Shown: positions 1 through 6,434 of the stretch, piece after piece | Numbering within the stretch: the first letter of the stretch is position 1 | Layout of the letters: each line of letters starts with the position of its first letter | IMG/VR virus record: IMGVR_UViG_3300023210_000031 | Coordinates: 1 to 64,000 of that record | Source of the DNA: a virus | DNA: 64,000 nucleotides | Strand: one strand, 5' to 3' | Notes under the pieces: model-generated | Seen by the model: only the letters and a program-made list of their open reading frames with translations | Told to the model about the DNA's origin: nothing | Databases searched by the model: none | Position numbers and translations under genes: made by a program

Positions 1-36
1 AGGCGCCGGTTGCCAGCATAGCTTACATTGGGACAT
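1..36 (-). CDS. 5' fragment of a possible small CxxC protein
   Basis: An ATG at 36 opens a frame that runs off the left edge of the window (MSQCKLCWQPAP). It shows one C-x2-C pair, like the zinc-ribbon miniprotein just upstream. No clear ribosome binding site precedes it, and a GC-rich hairpin lies between it and the upstream gene, so this is a weak call. Confidence 0.2.
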   Translation of the reverse strand, partial: MSQCKLCWQPAP

Positions 37-48
37 AGATTCGGGGTA

Positions 49-65
49 GGGGGGTGGTACCCCCC
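49..65 (-). other. GC-rich hairpin
   Basis: Six Gs plus T at 49-55 pair with A plus six Cs at 59-65 around a 3-base loop. It lies just downstream of the zinc-ribbon gene ending at 86. There is no U-run after it on either strand, so it is not a classic terminator; it may be an mRNA 3' stabiliser or a boundary element. Confidence 0.45.
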
Positions 66-85
66 CTCTTGCTCTTCCCCTTACT

Positions 86-232
86 TTAGAAAAATAATTT
101 GTTTGCTTCACGGCTCTTCTGTTTGCTGCTCTTGTCGTCGTAACAGTCTGTACATATTAGCTTACCCTTCTCGTCCTCAATGATTGTACTCTCGTATTCA
201 TTTGCTTCACACTTGTAACAGTTGTCTTCCAT
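86..232 (-). CDS. 48-residue zinc-ribbon miniprotein
   Basis: A 48-residue protein with C-x2-C (residues 5-8) and C-x2-C (about residues 26-29), the spacing of a small zinc ribbon, followed by a Lys/Ser-rich tail. The open frame extends further upstream, but the ATG at 232 is preferred because AGGAT lies about 9 bases before it and the upstream extension is Arg/His-rich and overlaps other genes. Function unknown; such ribbons usually bind nucleic acid or another protein. Confidence 0.7.
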   Translation of the reverse strand: MEDNCYKCEANEYESTIIEDEKGKLICTDCYDDKSSKQKSREANKLFF

Positions 233-267
233 CTGGGTATCCTTTTTATTTTCTTTATGTATCGCGA

Positions 268-360
268 TTAAACATTGTTCATTGCGATGATGATTATGCT
301 GACGATGCCGATGCTCATAACACCTAGGGCTCCGCCTACTATGATATCGATTGGTGTCAT
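268..360 (-). CDS. 30-residue membrane microprotein
   Basis: ATG at 360 overlaps the TGA of the upstream gene (ATGA), so translation is probably coupled. The product is 30 residues: a short polar head (MTPID), then an uninterrupted hydrophobic segment IIVGGALGVMSIGIVSIIII, then AMNNV. One transmembrane helix is the only feature. It is one of several such microproteins in the window. Confidence 0.6.
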   Translation of the reverse strand: MTPIDIIVGGALGVMSIGIVSIIIIAMNNV

Positions 361-632
361 GACTTGCTTGCTTCCTTGGGTTTGGTTGGTGGCTTCTTCT
401 TTGTCTTAGCTTGCTTCTTCTTGAGCTGCTTGGTATCCTCAATCATACCGAATACCATCTTGATGTCTGATGGTGTGATGTACTTATGTAGGTAGTATCG
501 TTGCTTGAGTTTACCTAGCTCTTCCTTCTGTTCATCATTTAAATTTCTATACTCGCTCATAAAAGTGAGTAGTCCAAAGATGGAACCAATCTTGTTTCCT
601 TGATAATCGATTGTATTATAAGACCAGGGCAT
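357..632 (-). CDS. Small hypothetical protein, Lys-rich tail
   Basis: 91 residues. The N-terminal half looks globular (MPWSYNTIDYQGNKIG), and the C terminus is a Lys/Pro-rich tail typical of nucleic-acid contact. Its TGA overlaps the ATG of the membrane microprotein, and it follows the 636-914 gene by a few bases, so it sits inside the same leftward operon. No family recognised. Confidence 0.6.
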   Translation of the reverse strand: MPWSYNTIDYQGNKIGSIFGLLTFMSEYRNLNDEQKEELGKLKQRYYLHKYITPSDIKMVFGMIEDTKQLKKKQAKTKKKPPTKPKEASKS

Positions 633-635
633 ATG

Positions 636-914
636 TTATTCTCCTTGTTGGGTGGGTTCTTGGTAAATTTCACCATCGGGTGTTACGTACGGTTGGTAGA
701 GAGCTAACTGCTTCTCTAAGTTATAGATGGCATTGTTTGCATCTTTGATGTTCTGCTTATAGCGGTCATAGGTTTTGCCTTTGCCGCCATACTGATCCCT
801 ATGAGATACGGCACGTTCTAAATCCTTTTTATATGCCTCGATAAGAATCTTAAGATCAGCAGGAAAGGTATGGTTCTCTGGGGTGTACAACAGTCTTAGT
901 GTTACTTGTAACAT
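636..914 (-). CDS. Hypothetical helical protein
   Basis: 92 residues starting MLQVTLRLLY. The start at 914 is chosen because GAGGAG lies upstream and the longer frame runs into the neighbouring gene. A short beta-rich start is followed by a charged helical region containing KTYDRYKQNIKDANNAIYNL, probably a coiled coil. No family recognised. It is part of the early operon of miniproteins. Confidence 0.6.
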   Translation of the reverse strand: MLQVTLRLLYTPENHTFPADLKILIEAYKKDLERAVSHRDQYGGKGKTYDRYKQNIKDANNAIYNLEKQLALYQPYVTPDGEIYQEPTQQGE

Positions 915-918
915 TGTT

Positions 919-1149
919 TTATTTCTCCTCGGGAGTTTCGTTGATCCAATTGTGGAGGTAGGCATTCCGTTCGAAGTCCCGAGCCTCCCGCTCTTCTCTA
1001 TCTCTATGGTTTCTCTCGTGTAAGAGTGCTTCGAGTAGCTGGTCTAGCATCTCTGTTCTGAGGTGGACCTCATTATTGATAATGTCCTTAGCGGCGAGAT
1101 TGATGATGGTCCGCTTTGTTGTTGTATCATAGTTTCTGAAGTAAGACAT
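919..1149 (-). CDS. Small charged helical protein
   Basis: 76 residues, starting MSYFRNYDTTTK. It is predominantly helical and rich in Arg and Glu (HRDREEREARDFERN). It sits 4 bases upstream of the 636-914 gene. No recognised domain; it may be a small regulator or inhibitor of a host protein, but nothing in the sequence proves this. Confidence 0.6.
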   Translation of the reverse strand: MSYFRNYDTTTKRTIINLAAKDIINNEVHLRTEMLDQLLEALLHERNHRDREEREARDFERNAYLHNWINETPEEK

Positions 1150-1161
1150 TATTTATCCTTT

Positions 1162-1347
1162 CTAGAATCGAGCCAAGTTGGCTGTATCTTCCATGGAGAA
1201 GGACCAGTCTTTGGTCCATGCCCACCATACTTGGCAGCGCCCGTCTTCGCCGGCTTCCAATACAACGCCTATCTTGGCTTGATCGCCGCTGGTGTTAATC
1301 ACCAATTGGTGTGGCTTGATGTTCTCTAGTGTTTCGTCATTGATCAT
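1162..1347 (-). CDS. SH3-like small barrel protein
   Basis: 61 residues. The pattern QLV...AKIGVVLEA...CQVWWAWTKDW matches the short SH3/KOW-like barrel found repeatedly in this window: a hydrophobic strand, G-V/L-I/V strand, then V-x-W strand. Its ATG overlaps the stop of the upstream gene (ATGA). Function unknown. Confidence 0.65.
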   Translation of the reverse strand: MINDETLENIKPHQLVINTSGDQAKIGVVLEAGEDGRCQVWWAWTKDWSFSMEDTANLARF

Positions 1348-1526
1348 ATTGTTATTGCTACCTTTCGTACTGGGCGACCTTCTGCCTCTTCTCGATCACG
1401 TCGCTCCATTTCTGCAACATTGGCGAGTCGCCACTCGCTGGGTCGCTTCCATGCTGCTATCTCAGCCGCTCGCTCTGCTCGTTGTTCTTGCCACTTTGCT
1501 TTCATTGCTTCAGTCATCTTTGTCAT
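1344..1526 (-). CDS. Small Arg/Glu-rich helical protein
   Basis: 60 residues from MTKMTEAMKAKW. The ATG at 1526 has AGGAG 8 bases upstream; the longer frame to 1655 overlaps the next gene and is rejected. The middle (WQEQRAERAAEIAAW) is a strongly charged amphipathic helix. Its stop overlaps the start of the SH3-like gene. No family recognised. Confidence 0.6.
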   Translation of the reverse strand: MTKMTEAMKAKWQEQRAERAAEIAAWKRPSEWRLANVAEMERRDREEAEGRPVRKVAITI

Positions 1527-1543
1527 TGTATTGCTCCTAGGGT

Positions 1544-1777
1544 TTAGTGGGTGATGGTTACTGGGCGAACTGTTCGCCGTTGATACTCCTCGGTGGTCCC
1601 GTCTTCGAATGCCAGCTTGACATCGACACTCTTCCATTGTGCCATGGGGATCCATGTCTCTGCTGCTTTACCTATCCACTGGTATCGGTCTGACTGGGGA
1701 TCCAAGACAAGCACGGATGTGCCTTTCTCGATGGCTTTGTATGTGTATACTCCCTGGTGTCGTTCATAGTTAGTCAT
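1544..1777 (-). CDS. Small beta-rich hypothetical protein
   Basis: 77 residues with a likely barrel pattern: EKGTSVLVLDP, RYQWIGKAA, VDVKLAFEDG. It resembles the SH3-like group but lacks the usual GD-(L/I) start. The last codons overlap the start of the 1957-2130 neighbour cluster's next gene by 8 bases, showing tight packing. Function unknown. Confidence 0.55.
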   Translation of the reverse strand: MTNYERHQGVYTYKAIEKGTSVLVLDPQSDRYQWIGKAAETWIPMAQWKSVDVKLAFEDGTTEEYQRRTVRPVTITH

Positions 1778-1964
1778 TGGATTCTCCCGTGGTGATAAGG
1801 CTAAGTGATTGTGCTCGGTGTGATGTGCTCCAGTGTGCTCGACCTAGGTGCCGACCGTCGGCTCGTGTCCACTTGACATGGTACCAGTATGTATCTGTTA
1901 CACTCTCCACAATGCCGGACCAGTTCTTATGCACATGTCTTACAATATCACCAGGCTTAAACAT
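1770..1964 (-). CDS. SH3-like small barrel protein
   Basis: 64 residues beginning MFKPGDIVRHVHKNWSGIV and then YWYHVKWT, the clearest form of the recurring barrel in this window: GD-I-V, G-I-V, V-K-W. It overlaps its neighbours on both sides by 8 bases. Such barrels often bind nucleic acid or peptides; no specific role can be read here. Confidence 0.65.
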   Translation of the reverse strand: MFKPGDIVRHVHKNWSGIVESVTDTYWYHVKWTRADGRHLGRAHWSTSHRAQSLSLITTGESND

Positions 1965-2130
1965 AGTCTAGTCCTAGGTTAGCTAGCTGCTCTTGGAGGA
2001 CGGCAAATTTGAGTAAGTCAGTATCATCATCCATATTATACTCTGGATTAGATAGTACCCATTCATTCTCGTCTTTGCTCGGAGGTAAAGGTGTTCCCAT
2101 AATGCTAATGTTTTCATTGTAGTATCTCAT
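1957..2130 (-). CDS. 57-residue acidic hypothetical protein
   Basis: A 57-residue frame from ATG 2130 (MRYYNENISIMGTPLPPS) to TAA 1957, overlapping the next gene by 8 bases. The C-terminal half is acidic and helical (EYNMDDDTDLLKFAVLQEQ). It fills an otherwise empty gap in a gap-free operon, which supports it. No family recognised. Confidence 0.6.
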   Translation of the reverse strand: MRYYNENISIMGTPLPPSKDENEWVLSNPEYNMDDDTDLLKFAVLQEQLANLGLDYV

Positions 2131-2152
2131 AATCTTATATCCTCTTCTTAAG

Positions 2153-2347
2153 TTAAACAGTTAAGTCGTAATCGTGAAAGTGTTCTAGGGTGGCTAGCCA
2201 ACTATAGCCTGGCTGATCTTGCCGTTGAATCCTGCCCTCGTCAATATCCCAGTAATTGACCATTGCTACTTGCTGACCAAGCTTGGTTACTAGACCGATC
2301 TCCTGGGTGCGCTTGTTCTTCACTAATGATCCTACTTTGATATCCAT
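2153..2347 (-). CDS. SH3-like small barrel protein
   Basis: 64 residues: MDIKVGSLVKNKRTQEIGLV then VAMVNYWDIDEG, the same three-strand signature as its neighbours (GS-L-V, G-L-V, V-x-Y-W). Its ATG overlaps the last base of the upstream stop. A later stretch (GYSWLATLEHFHDYDL) would close the barrel. Function unknown. Confidence 0.6.
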   Translation of the reverse strand: MDIKVGSLVKNKRTQEIGLVTKLGQQVAMVNYWDIDEGRIQRQDQPGYSWLATLEHFHDYDLTV

Positions 2348-2568
2348 TATAGTAAGCCTTTCTTGCCCAGGTTAAGGTCGGCACAGATCCGATTATTGTT
2401 AATCAACATCTCGGCAACACGGGTATACTCTACGCGCAAGTGCTCGATCACGCCCATGTCCACCAATGCCTGAAAGAGGTCGATGGTTTGATCATCGCTC
2501 AGTTTGCCCCACTCATAGGCATTGAGGTACGTGCTAAGGGTGTTAAGGTTAAGGTCTTTGATATCCAT
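2347..2568 (-). CDS. Small helical hypothetical protein
   Basis: 73 residues, starting MDIKDLNLNTLSTYLNAY and ending GKKGLL. It is all-helical by composition, with regular Leu spacing. It is joined to both neighbours by one-base overlaps, so it is translated from the promoter at 2841-2869. It shares the MDIK start with the next gene, probably by chance. Confidence 0.6.
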   Translation of the reverse strand: MDIKDLNLNTLSTYLNAYEWGKLSDDQTIDLFQALVDMGVIEHLRVEYTRVAEMLINNNRICADLNLGKKGLL

Positions 2569-2801
2569 TATAGGTCTCCTCGCTTCTGGTTCCAGTCCAA
2601 GTTGCTCTCCTCGTTGGTGTCGTAATAGCTAGACTCCTCGAAGAGGGGAGCATAGCAAGCTTCACGGTCGTCCAACTCTGCCGCGACGGCAGCATACAAC
2701 TCGCCTAGCATCTCGTCGTCGAGGTGCTCAACAAACCGGGTTACATCTCGTGCCGCGAATCGTAACATGCTTAGCTGGGTGCTGGTGAGGTGCTTGGTCA
2801 T
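2568..2801 (-). CDS. First gene of the left operon, helical acidic protein
   Basis: 77 residues from MTKHLTSTQLSMLRFAARD. The start is decided by the ribosome binding site GGAAGGA 9 bases before ATG 2801; the longer frame would use a TTG that overlaps that site. It is the first gene after the sigma70-type promoter at 2841-2869. The centre (DDEMLGELYAAVAAELDD) is an acidic helix. Function unknown. Confidence 0.65.
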   Translation of the reverse strand: MTKHLTSTQLSMLRFAARDVTRFVEHLDDEMLGELYAAVAAELDDREACYAPLFEESSYYDTNEESNLDWNQKRGDL

Positions 2802-2819
2802 GGTGATCTGTCCTTCCAA

Positions 2820-2860
2820 AGTGATCTCTCTATATGATCTACTGTAGCAGAGTGATCTCT
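2820..2860 (-). promoter_or_regulatory. Twin AGTGATCTCT boxes around the left promoter
   Basis: On the plus strand AGTGATCTCT occurs at 2820-2829 and again at 2851-2860, flanking the -10 of the promoter at 2841-2869. Related boxes lie in the spacers of eight other promoters in the window. The arrangement looks like a pair of operator sites. Confidence 0.5.
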
Positions 2861-2869
2861 ATCTGTCAA
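2841..2869 (-). promoter_or_regulatory. Sigma70-type promoter, GATC in spacer
   Basis: On the minus strand, TTGACA (2864-2869), 17-base spacer, TACAGT (2841-2846). It drives the leftward operon of small genes beginning at 2801. The spacer contains the AGTGATCTCT-like box in inverted sense. Confidence 0.8.
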
Positions 2870-3254
2870 GCATATAATCAAGAAAAAGCACTAGATCTGT
2901 GATATAAATCACACCCTAAAATGCTTAGCAATTCCGTACCCTTACAAGGGGGAGCTATTTATTATATAAAAGAACGAAGGGGTATTGACAGACTACTTAT
3001 ATTGTGACTAGATACTACTAGCTTTTTCACTATATCCCAGTACCTCATTAGTATCCCTTGCTTACCCTTATCCCTTATATTTATATAACCTTATTATACT
3101 ATACAGGCACCACCACTTCTACTGTTAGAGCTTTGTAGCCCCAACTACTCCTTTCCCCCCTTATATAATAATAAAACTAAGCCCGTTTTGGCTGCTCATT
3201 GGCTGCTCATTGGCTGCTCATTGGCTAGTTCTTGGCTGGTAAGCTGGGCTCGCT
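2870..3254. other. Noncoding gap with tandem repeat
   Basis: About 385 bases without a credible gene. It is AT-rich, contains a plus-strand TTGACA at 2994-2999 without a strong -10, several TATA-like runs, and an 11-base tandem repeat at 3188-3226. It separates the leftmost operon from the membrane-protein genes. It could hold a replication or packaging element, but nothing diagnostic is seen. Confidence 0.5.
3188..3226. repeat. 11-base tandem repeat, three copies plus a partial
   Basis: The unit TTGGCTGCTCA occurs at 3188-3198, 3199-3209 and 3210-3220, followed by TTGGCT at 3221 and a degenerate TTGGCTGG nearby. It lies just downstream of the membrane-protein gene ending at 3255. Iterated sites like this may bind protein or result from slippage. 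Confidence 0.85.
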
Positions 3255-3659
3255 TTATCGCCTGTATTTACCTCCCTCAATATCAGTAATCACAAAGGCA
3301 ATCTTCTCCCGCTCTGCTTGCTCTTTCTTGGCTAGCTGTAAGGCTTGCTCTTCCCTCTTTGCTTGGTATCTATGTACATGTACTCCTACAGAGAAGGAAC
3401 TCTTGAACATAGCGAACAAGCATATTGCTCCTAAGATTATTGAGTGTATTATAACTGCTAGCTCTAATGGATCAGCTTTCTCCATCATCAATACTTCTAC
3501 AGCTAACAATGTAGATACTATAAACAATCCATAAGACAATACACATAACATTACTGGGTATGCTATATGATACTTCTCTTTTGCTAACTCTGTCTTCATT
3601 AGGTTATTGTCTATCTTGTTTGCTATACTACCTAATATGTTTTTTATTTTTTGTATCAT
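3255..3659 (-). CDS. Two-helix membrane protein with basic coiled-coil tail
   Basis: 134 residues. A basic amphipathic start is followed by two membrane helices, at about residues 33-56 (YPVMLCVLSYGLFIVSTLLA) and 66-86 (ELAVIIHSIILGAICLFAMF). A long Gln/Lys/Glu-rich helix follows (QAKREEQALQLAKKEQAERE). The two-helix layout is compatible with a holin or membrane anchor, but there is no family match. The 50-residue membrane protein lies 7 bases upstream. Confidence 0.65.
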   Translation of the reverse strand: MIQKIKNILGSIANKIDNNLMKTELAKEKYHIAYPVMLCVLSYGLFIVSTLLAVEVLMMEKADPLELAVIIHSIILGAICLFAMFKSSFSVGVHVHRYQAKREEQALQLAKKEQAEREKIAFVITDIEGGKYRR

Positions 3660-3665
3660 CGCTTA

Positions 3666-3818
3666 TTATTTCTCCTTGCTGATGCTTATTATCTTTACTT
3701 GGTTGCTGGCTTGCTCGCCTTGCCTCTTGGCTAGCGTTCGAAGTCTTGCCATCAAGTATGGTATTACCGGGACCATTCCCAATACTGCTGCTATTTCAAT
3801 TGGACATATATGAATCAT
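3666..3818 (-). CDS. 50-residue membrane microprotein
   Basis: ATG 3818 to TAA 3666. One hydrophobic segment (IEIAAVLGMVPVIPYLMA) is followed by a basic tail (RLRTLAKRQGEQ). AAGGAG for the following gene lies inside its end, so the pair is probably co-translated. It overlaps no other credible gene and fills the gap exactly. Function unknown. Confidence 0.6.
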   Translation of the reverse strand: MIHICPIEIAAVLGMVPVIPYLMARLRTLAKRQGEQASNQVKIISISKEK

Positions 3819-3819
3819 T

Positions 3820-4014
3820 CTATTCCTTCTTACCTAATGTTTCTTTATAGTGCTTATCACACAATGAGCTTCCGTCTTTTCCTTGCCACTCTTTCTTCTC
3901 AAAGCAGTGATCACATTTGTTCTGGAAGTCTATCTCTACCATAAGCATTCTATATGCTATCTGTAATATCTTTCTCTTTAGCTTCTGGATATTCATAATA
4001 TTTATTTCTTTCAC
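3820..4014 (-). CDS. Small zinc-finger-like protein
   Basis: 64 residues. The C-terminal half has C-x2-C (CDHC), 13 residues, then C-x2-H (CDKH), a compact zinc-binding arrangement. The N terminus is a basic helix (IQKLKRKILQIAYRML). The ATG overlaps the end of the phosphomannomutase gene; ATG 3996 is an alternative start. It may be a nucleic-acid binding miniprotein. Confidence 0.6.
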   Translation of the reverse strand: MKEINIMNIQKLKRKILQIAYRMLMVEIDFQNKCDHCFEKKEWQGKDGSSLCDKHYKETLGKKE

Positions 4015-4754
4015 TCTCGGCTTAATTCTTCCAAGAGATGCTCGTATGTGCTGCTGTGGTGGTATACTTGCACCACTGTTCCGCCAGCCGACAATACTGC
4101 TTTGGCTAGCGAGTGATCGTTGCCTCCAACCTCACACTTGTCGCCAAAGAAAACAATCTCTTTGCCGATGATGCCCTTGCTTGACTGTAGGTAGTCCAAG
4201 ACTTGTGACTTGTCCTTCCCCTTGAGGCTTATGTCGATGCTTATCTCTCCCCCTACTGAAAAGTCATAATCACTGTGCCTCTGGCTCATCCTCTCTACAA
4301 AGGCTTCTCTCTCTTTCTCAACCTTATCAAAGGAAGCATACTTCTTTCGCTCTGTATGGGGTATGAGGCGACCACAGGATGAAACATTGATCATTCCTAC
4401 CCTTCTCTCTATGTGATTGCCATACCTTAGCGGGAAATTGCTCTTTCTTATGAAATCACCACAGTCAGATAGCAACTGGTTATCTTCTGGAAACTCGTTG
4501 GTGTATACCACCTTCCCACTCTCCGAGTATTGGTTACCTAGGCAAGTGAACACTCCCGTGAACTTGGCTATGACTTCCTTTGGTAGCTGCTCTTCCAACT
4601 TCTCTGGGTCTGAGCCTGTTACAATATAGCGATGAGCTGCTGATGGGAGGGCTAGCCATTCCGTAAGCAGTTGTAGCTCCTTCTTTGTTATCCTTTTTCT
4701 AGGCTCCGTCAGTGTGCCATCAACATCAAAAAGATATATACGATTCTCGCTCAT
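4011..4754 (-). CDS. Eukaryote-type phosphomannomutase (HAD superfamily)
   Basis: 247 residues, the usual length of the eukaryotic PMM family that converts mannose-6-phosphate to mannose-1-phosphate. The HAD nucleophile motif is at residues 10-16 (DVDGTLT). Further hallmarks are the IVTGSD segment, RVGMINVSSCGR (substrate-binding loop), GGEISIDI, and FFGDKCEVGGNDHSLA near residue 200 (metal-binding loop with the GGND signature). Bacterial hosts usually use the unrelated ManB type, so this gene was probably acquired. It may feed GDP-mannose synthesis for surface or DNA glycosylation. Stop and start overlaps link it to both neighbours. Confidence 0.85.
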   Translation of the reverse strand: MSENRIYLFDVDGTLTEPRKRITKKELQLLTEWLALPSAAHRYIVTGSDPEKLEEQLPKEVIAKFTGVFTCLGNQYSESGKVVYTNEFPEDNQLLSDCGDFIRKSNFPLRYGNHIERRVGMINVSSCGRLIPHTERKKYASFDKVEKEREAFVERMSQRHSDYDFSVGGEISIDISLKGKDKSQVLDYLQSSKGIIGKEIVFFGDKCEVGGNDHSLAKAVLSAGGTVVQVYHHSSTYEHLLEELSRE

Positions 4755-5098
4755 TACTCCTCCTCGCTGTCGTAGGGCAGCCCCAACATGCCTGCTGCAT
4801 AGAGATCAGCATCGAGCTCGGCATCGGCAATATCATAATATTGCTTCCCCTTCTCGGTATTTTCGTGGCATTTCTGTAGTCGCTCGTAATAGAGAGGGAG
4901 GGCTTCCATTGTCAACTCACTACAGGAGTGTTCCACATAGCTAGCCTTAATCCATATGGGGCTAAAGTTTCCCCAATTCCACCATCGGATCAGATACAGA
5001 GAGCGACCCTCGTCCTTGCCGCAAATCAAGCCTACGTCGTCTGGCCATTCTCGGTCGTATATTATGGTCCCAACCTCGACCTTTAGTGGCTCTCTCAA
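4754..5098 (-). CDS. SH3-like barrel protein with acidic helical tail
   Basis: 114 residues. The N-terminal 60 form the recurring barrel: VEVGTIIYDREWPDDVGLI, then SLYLIRWWN. A helical acidic tail follows (YYDIADAELDADLYAAGML). The PDD-x-GLI stretch matches the protein at 5560-5913 closely, so the two are recent paralogs. It is the first gene after the promoter/hairpin region at 5170-5233. Confidence 0.65.
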   Translation of the reverse strand: MREPLKVEVGTIIYDREWPDDVGLICGKDEGRSLYLIRWWNWGNFSPIWIKASYVEHSCSELTMEALPLYYERLQKCHENTEKGKQYYDIADAELDADLYAAGMLGLPYDSEEE

Positions 5099-5169
5099 AG
5101 CATCTCCCGAGCTAGCAGCCTAAGCAGTAAGCAATAAGCAGTAAGCAGGCTCGTTGGAAAAATTACCGC

Positions 5170-5193
5170 GAAAAAATCGGGGCGATCTTTTAT
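5170..5193 (-). terminator. 24-base repeated hairpin with U-run, copy 1
   Basis: The minus strand reads AAAAGATCG-CCC-CGATTTTTT: a 9-bp stem (one G-U) and a U-run. An identical 24-base copy lies at 7186-7209. This copy lies after the 5241-5324 gene, as a terminator should, yet it is also only a few bases downstream of the promoter at 5204-5233. It could therefore act as an attenuator or 5' stabiliser. Confidence 0.6.
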
Positions 5194-5203
5194 ACATCTT
5201 ATA

Positions 5204-5233
5204 ACATTACCATAACACAATACTCTTTGTCAA
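5204..5233 (-). promoter_or_regulatory. Probable sigma70-type promoter
   Basis: TTGACA (5228-5233), 18-base spacer, TAATGT (5204-5209) on the minus strand. Predicted transcripts would start almost inside the repeated hairpin at 5170-5193 and read into the 4754-5098 gene. Confidence 0.55.
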
Positions 5234-5240
5234 GTCTTTT

Positions 5241-5324
5241 CTAAAACAATCTAAAAATACCAACGATACAGGCTACTATCACTACCACATAACCTATCCC
5301 TACCACGGTTACAAACAGTTCCAT
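5241..5324 (-). CDS. 27-residue membrane microprotein
   Basis: ATG 5324 to TAG 5241, overlapping the end of the upstream gene by 16 bases. The product is MELFVTVVGIGYVVVIVACI plus VGIFRLF, essentially a single membrane helix. AAAGG precedes the start. It belongs with the other microproteins listed at 268, 15547, 20689, 37521 and 37627. Confidence 0.55.
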   Translation of the reverse strand: MELFVTVVGIGYVVVIVACIVGIFRLF

Positions 5325-5560
5325 TTGCCTTTCGTCGTTATCCCCAACTTCACATTTGTTACTCTGACTTCTGACTCTTTCAACTTGAGCCTGAGCTTTT
5401 TATTCTTTTCCTTCTCTCGCTTCAATTTTGCCTTACAGTCATCAAGAGTCTCAAGCAGGTTCTTCACATCAGTATAGCTGCTTATGGTATGCTTCTTTAT
5501 CTCTCTTATGTCCTTCTCCTTAAGCACACGAGGGAAAGTCGGTTCCTTATTCTTTGCCAT
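5309..5560 (-). CDS. Small coiled-coil protein
   Basis: 83 residues. Residues 15-70 form a long charged helix with heptad-like Leu spacing (NLLETLDDCKAKLKREKEKN). The short tail ends KWNCL. Its ATG overlaps the upstream TAA (TAATG). No family recognised; a dimeric coiled-coil adaptor is the most that can be said. Confidence 0.6.
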   Translation of the reverse strand: MAKNKEPTFPRVLKEKDIREIKKHTISSYTDVKNLLETLDDCKAKLKREKEKNKKLRLKLKESEVRVTNVKLGITTKGKWNCL

Positions 5561-5913
5561 TATAAAACATCTCCTTTACTCGGCTGCTCTTCGGATACAA
5601 CAACACAGCCCTCTTCCACATACCACTGTAGCATCCAATAGCATCTGTTTTCCTCACCAATGTGGTTGAACACATACACCCTGTATGGGTCTTCCCTGCT
5701 TTCATCCACAGCCACTATCAAGCCGAAGTCATCCGGATGCTCTTTATCCTGGATGAGATCTCCCTTCTTGAGGGTGGGTGTTCTTGGACTAGCCCAGGTT
5801 CGCCGGTCTTCATCAACTGGTGCTGGTGCCATTGAGCGATCATACGAGCTAGACTCCGAGGGATACCAATTGACGAATGTCGTCTCTTCGGGTGGCTTAC
5901 TCTTCTTCGTCAA
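5560..5913 (-). CDS. SH3-like barrel protein, paralog of 4754-5098
   Basis: 117 residues. A disordered Pro/Ser-rich N terminus of about 45 residues is followed by the barrel: LKKGDLIQDKEHPDDFGLIV, YRVYVFNH, MLQWYVEEGCVVV. It shares HPDD-x-GLI with the 4754-5098 protein. It overlaps the upstream gene by 17 bases. Function unknown. Confidence 0.65.
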   Translation of the reverse strand: MTKKSKPPEETTFVNWYPSESSSYDRSMAPAPVDEDRRTWASPRTPTLKKGDLIQDKEHPDDFGLIVAVDESREDPYRVYVFNHIGEENRCYWMLQWYVEEGCVVVSEEQPSKGDVL

Positions 5914-6136
5914 GGAAAAGGTACTCGTTCATTGACTGGAGGGTGGTGAGGGAGTCTTCTGCCGAGGCAAGCTTATCTACCAGCCCGGCGATTTCCTCCA
6001 CGATGGTTGAATGATCAGCCACAGCTATTGGTTCATTGATATACATATGTAATGTTACCCGGTGGCGGGCAATCTCTGCTTCGTAGCGGCTGGCTACGGC
6101 ATCGAACAGTTCTTTCTTTCTAGCTTTTGAAACCAT
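5897..6136 (-). CDS. Small helical protein
   Basis: 79 residues, almost all helix: a basic N terminus (MVSKARKKELFDAVASRY), a His-containing middle, and an acidic end (YLFLDEEE). It is probably a two-helix hairpin. The last codons overlap the downstream SH3-like gene. No family recognised. Confidence 0.6.
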   Translation of the reverse strand: MVSKARKKELFDAVASRYEAEIARHRVTLHMYINEPIAVADHSTIVEEIAGLVDKLASAEDSLTTLQSMNEYLFLDEEE

Positions 6137-6154
6137 GTTGTCTCTCCTTCTCTT

Positions 6155-6430
6155 TTACCAGGTAATGCCGTACAGCCAGTCTCTCATGCTCCTGCTGTTG
6201 GCTAAGTATGCGTCGTGATGGTAGTGCTCTCCATCTGGCATTATGATTATATAATCTTCAGTCCTACAATTGGGATCGTTAGGGTACCAGCCGGACAGCG
6301 GAGAAGCTGAATCTTCGTTAACCAAAGTGTAATTCAGCTTCTCCAAGCCCGGCTCAAGACTATACCTCTTACACAAATCAAGATACTTCTCTACCTGTTT
6401 CCAAGTTATCCTTCTTGTGCCATCGCTCAT
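6155..6430 (-). CDS. Hypothetical protein
   Basis: 91 residues with a helical start (RRITWKQVEKYLDLCKRYSL) and a loop-rich end containing GWYPNDPNC and DGEHYHHDAYLA. The His/Asp cluster could bind metal, but no known motif is formed. It sits in the operon driven by the promoter at 7135-7163. Confidence 0.6.
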   Translation of the reverse strand: MSDGTRRITWKQVEKYLDLCKRYSLEPGLEKLNYTLVNEDSASPLSGWYPNDPNCRTEDYIIIMPDGEHYHHDAYLANSRSMRDWLYGITW

Positions 6431-6434
6431 AAGC

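Noticed and set aside
1292-1540. Plus-strand frame of 82 residues, and the many other plus-strand frames across the window
   Set aside because: They lie opposite well-supported minus-strand genes, lack ribosome sites and recognisable domains, and have the skewed composition of shadow frames. No plus-strand gene was convincing.
2994-3025. Plus-strand promoter starting with TTGACA at 2994
   Set aside because: No good -10 at 16-18 bases, and transcription would run against all genes. Not supported.
5120-5150. AAGCAGT-type short repeats as a CRISPR array
   Set aside because: The unit is only about 7 bases, with no regular spacers. No CRISPR array is present anywhere in the window.
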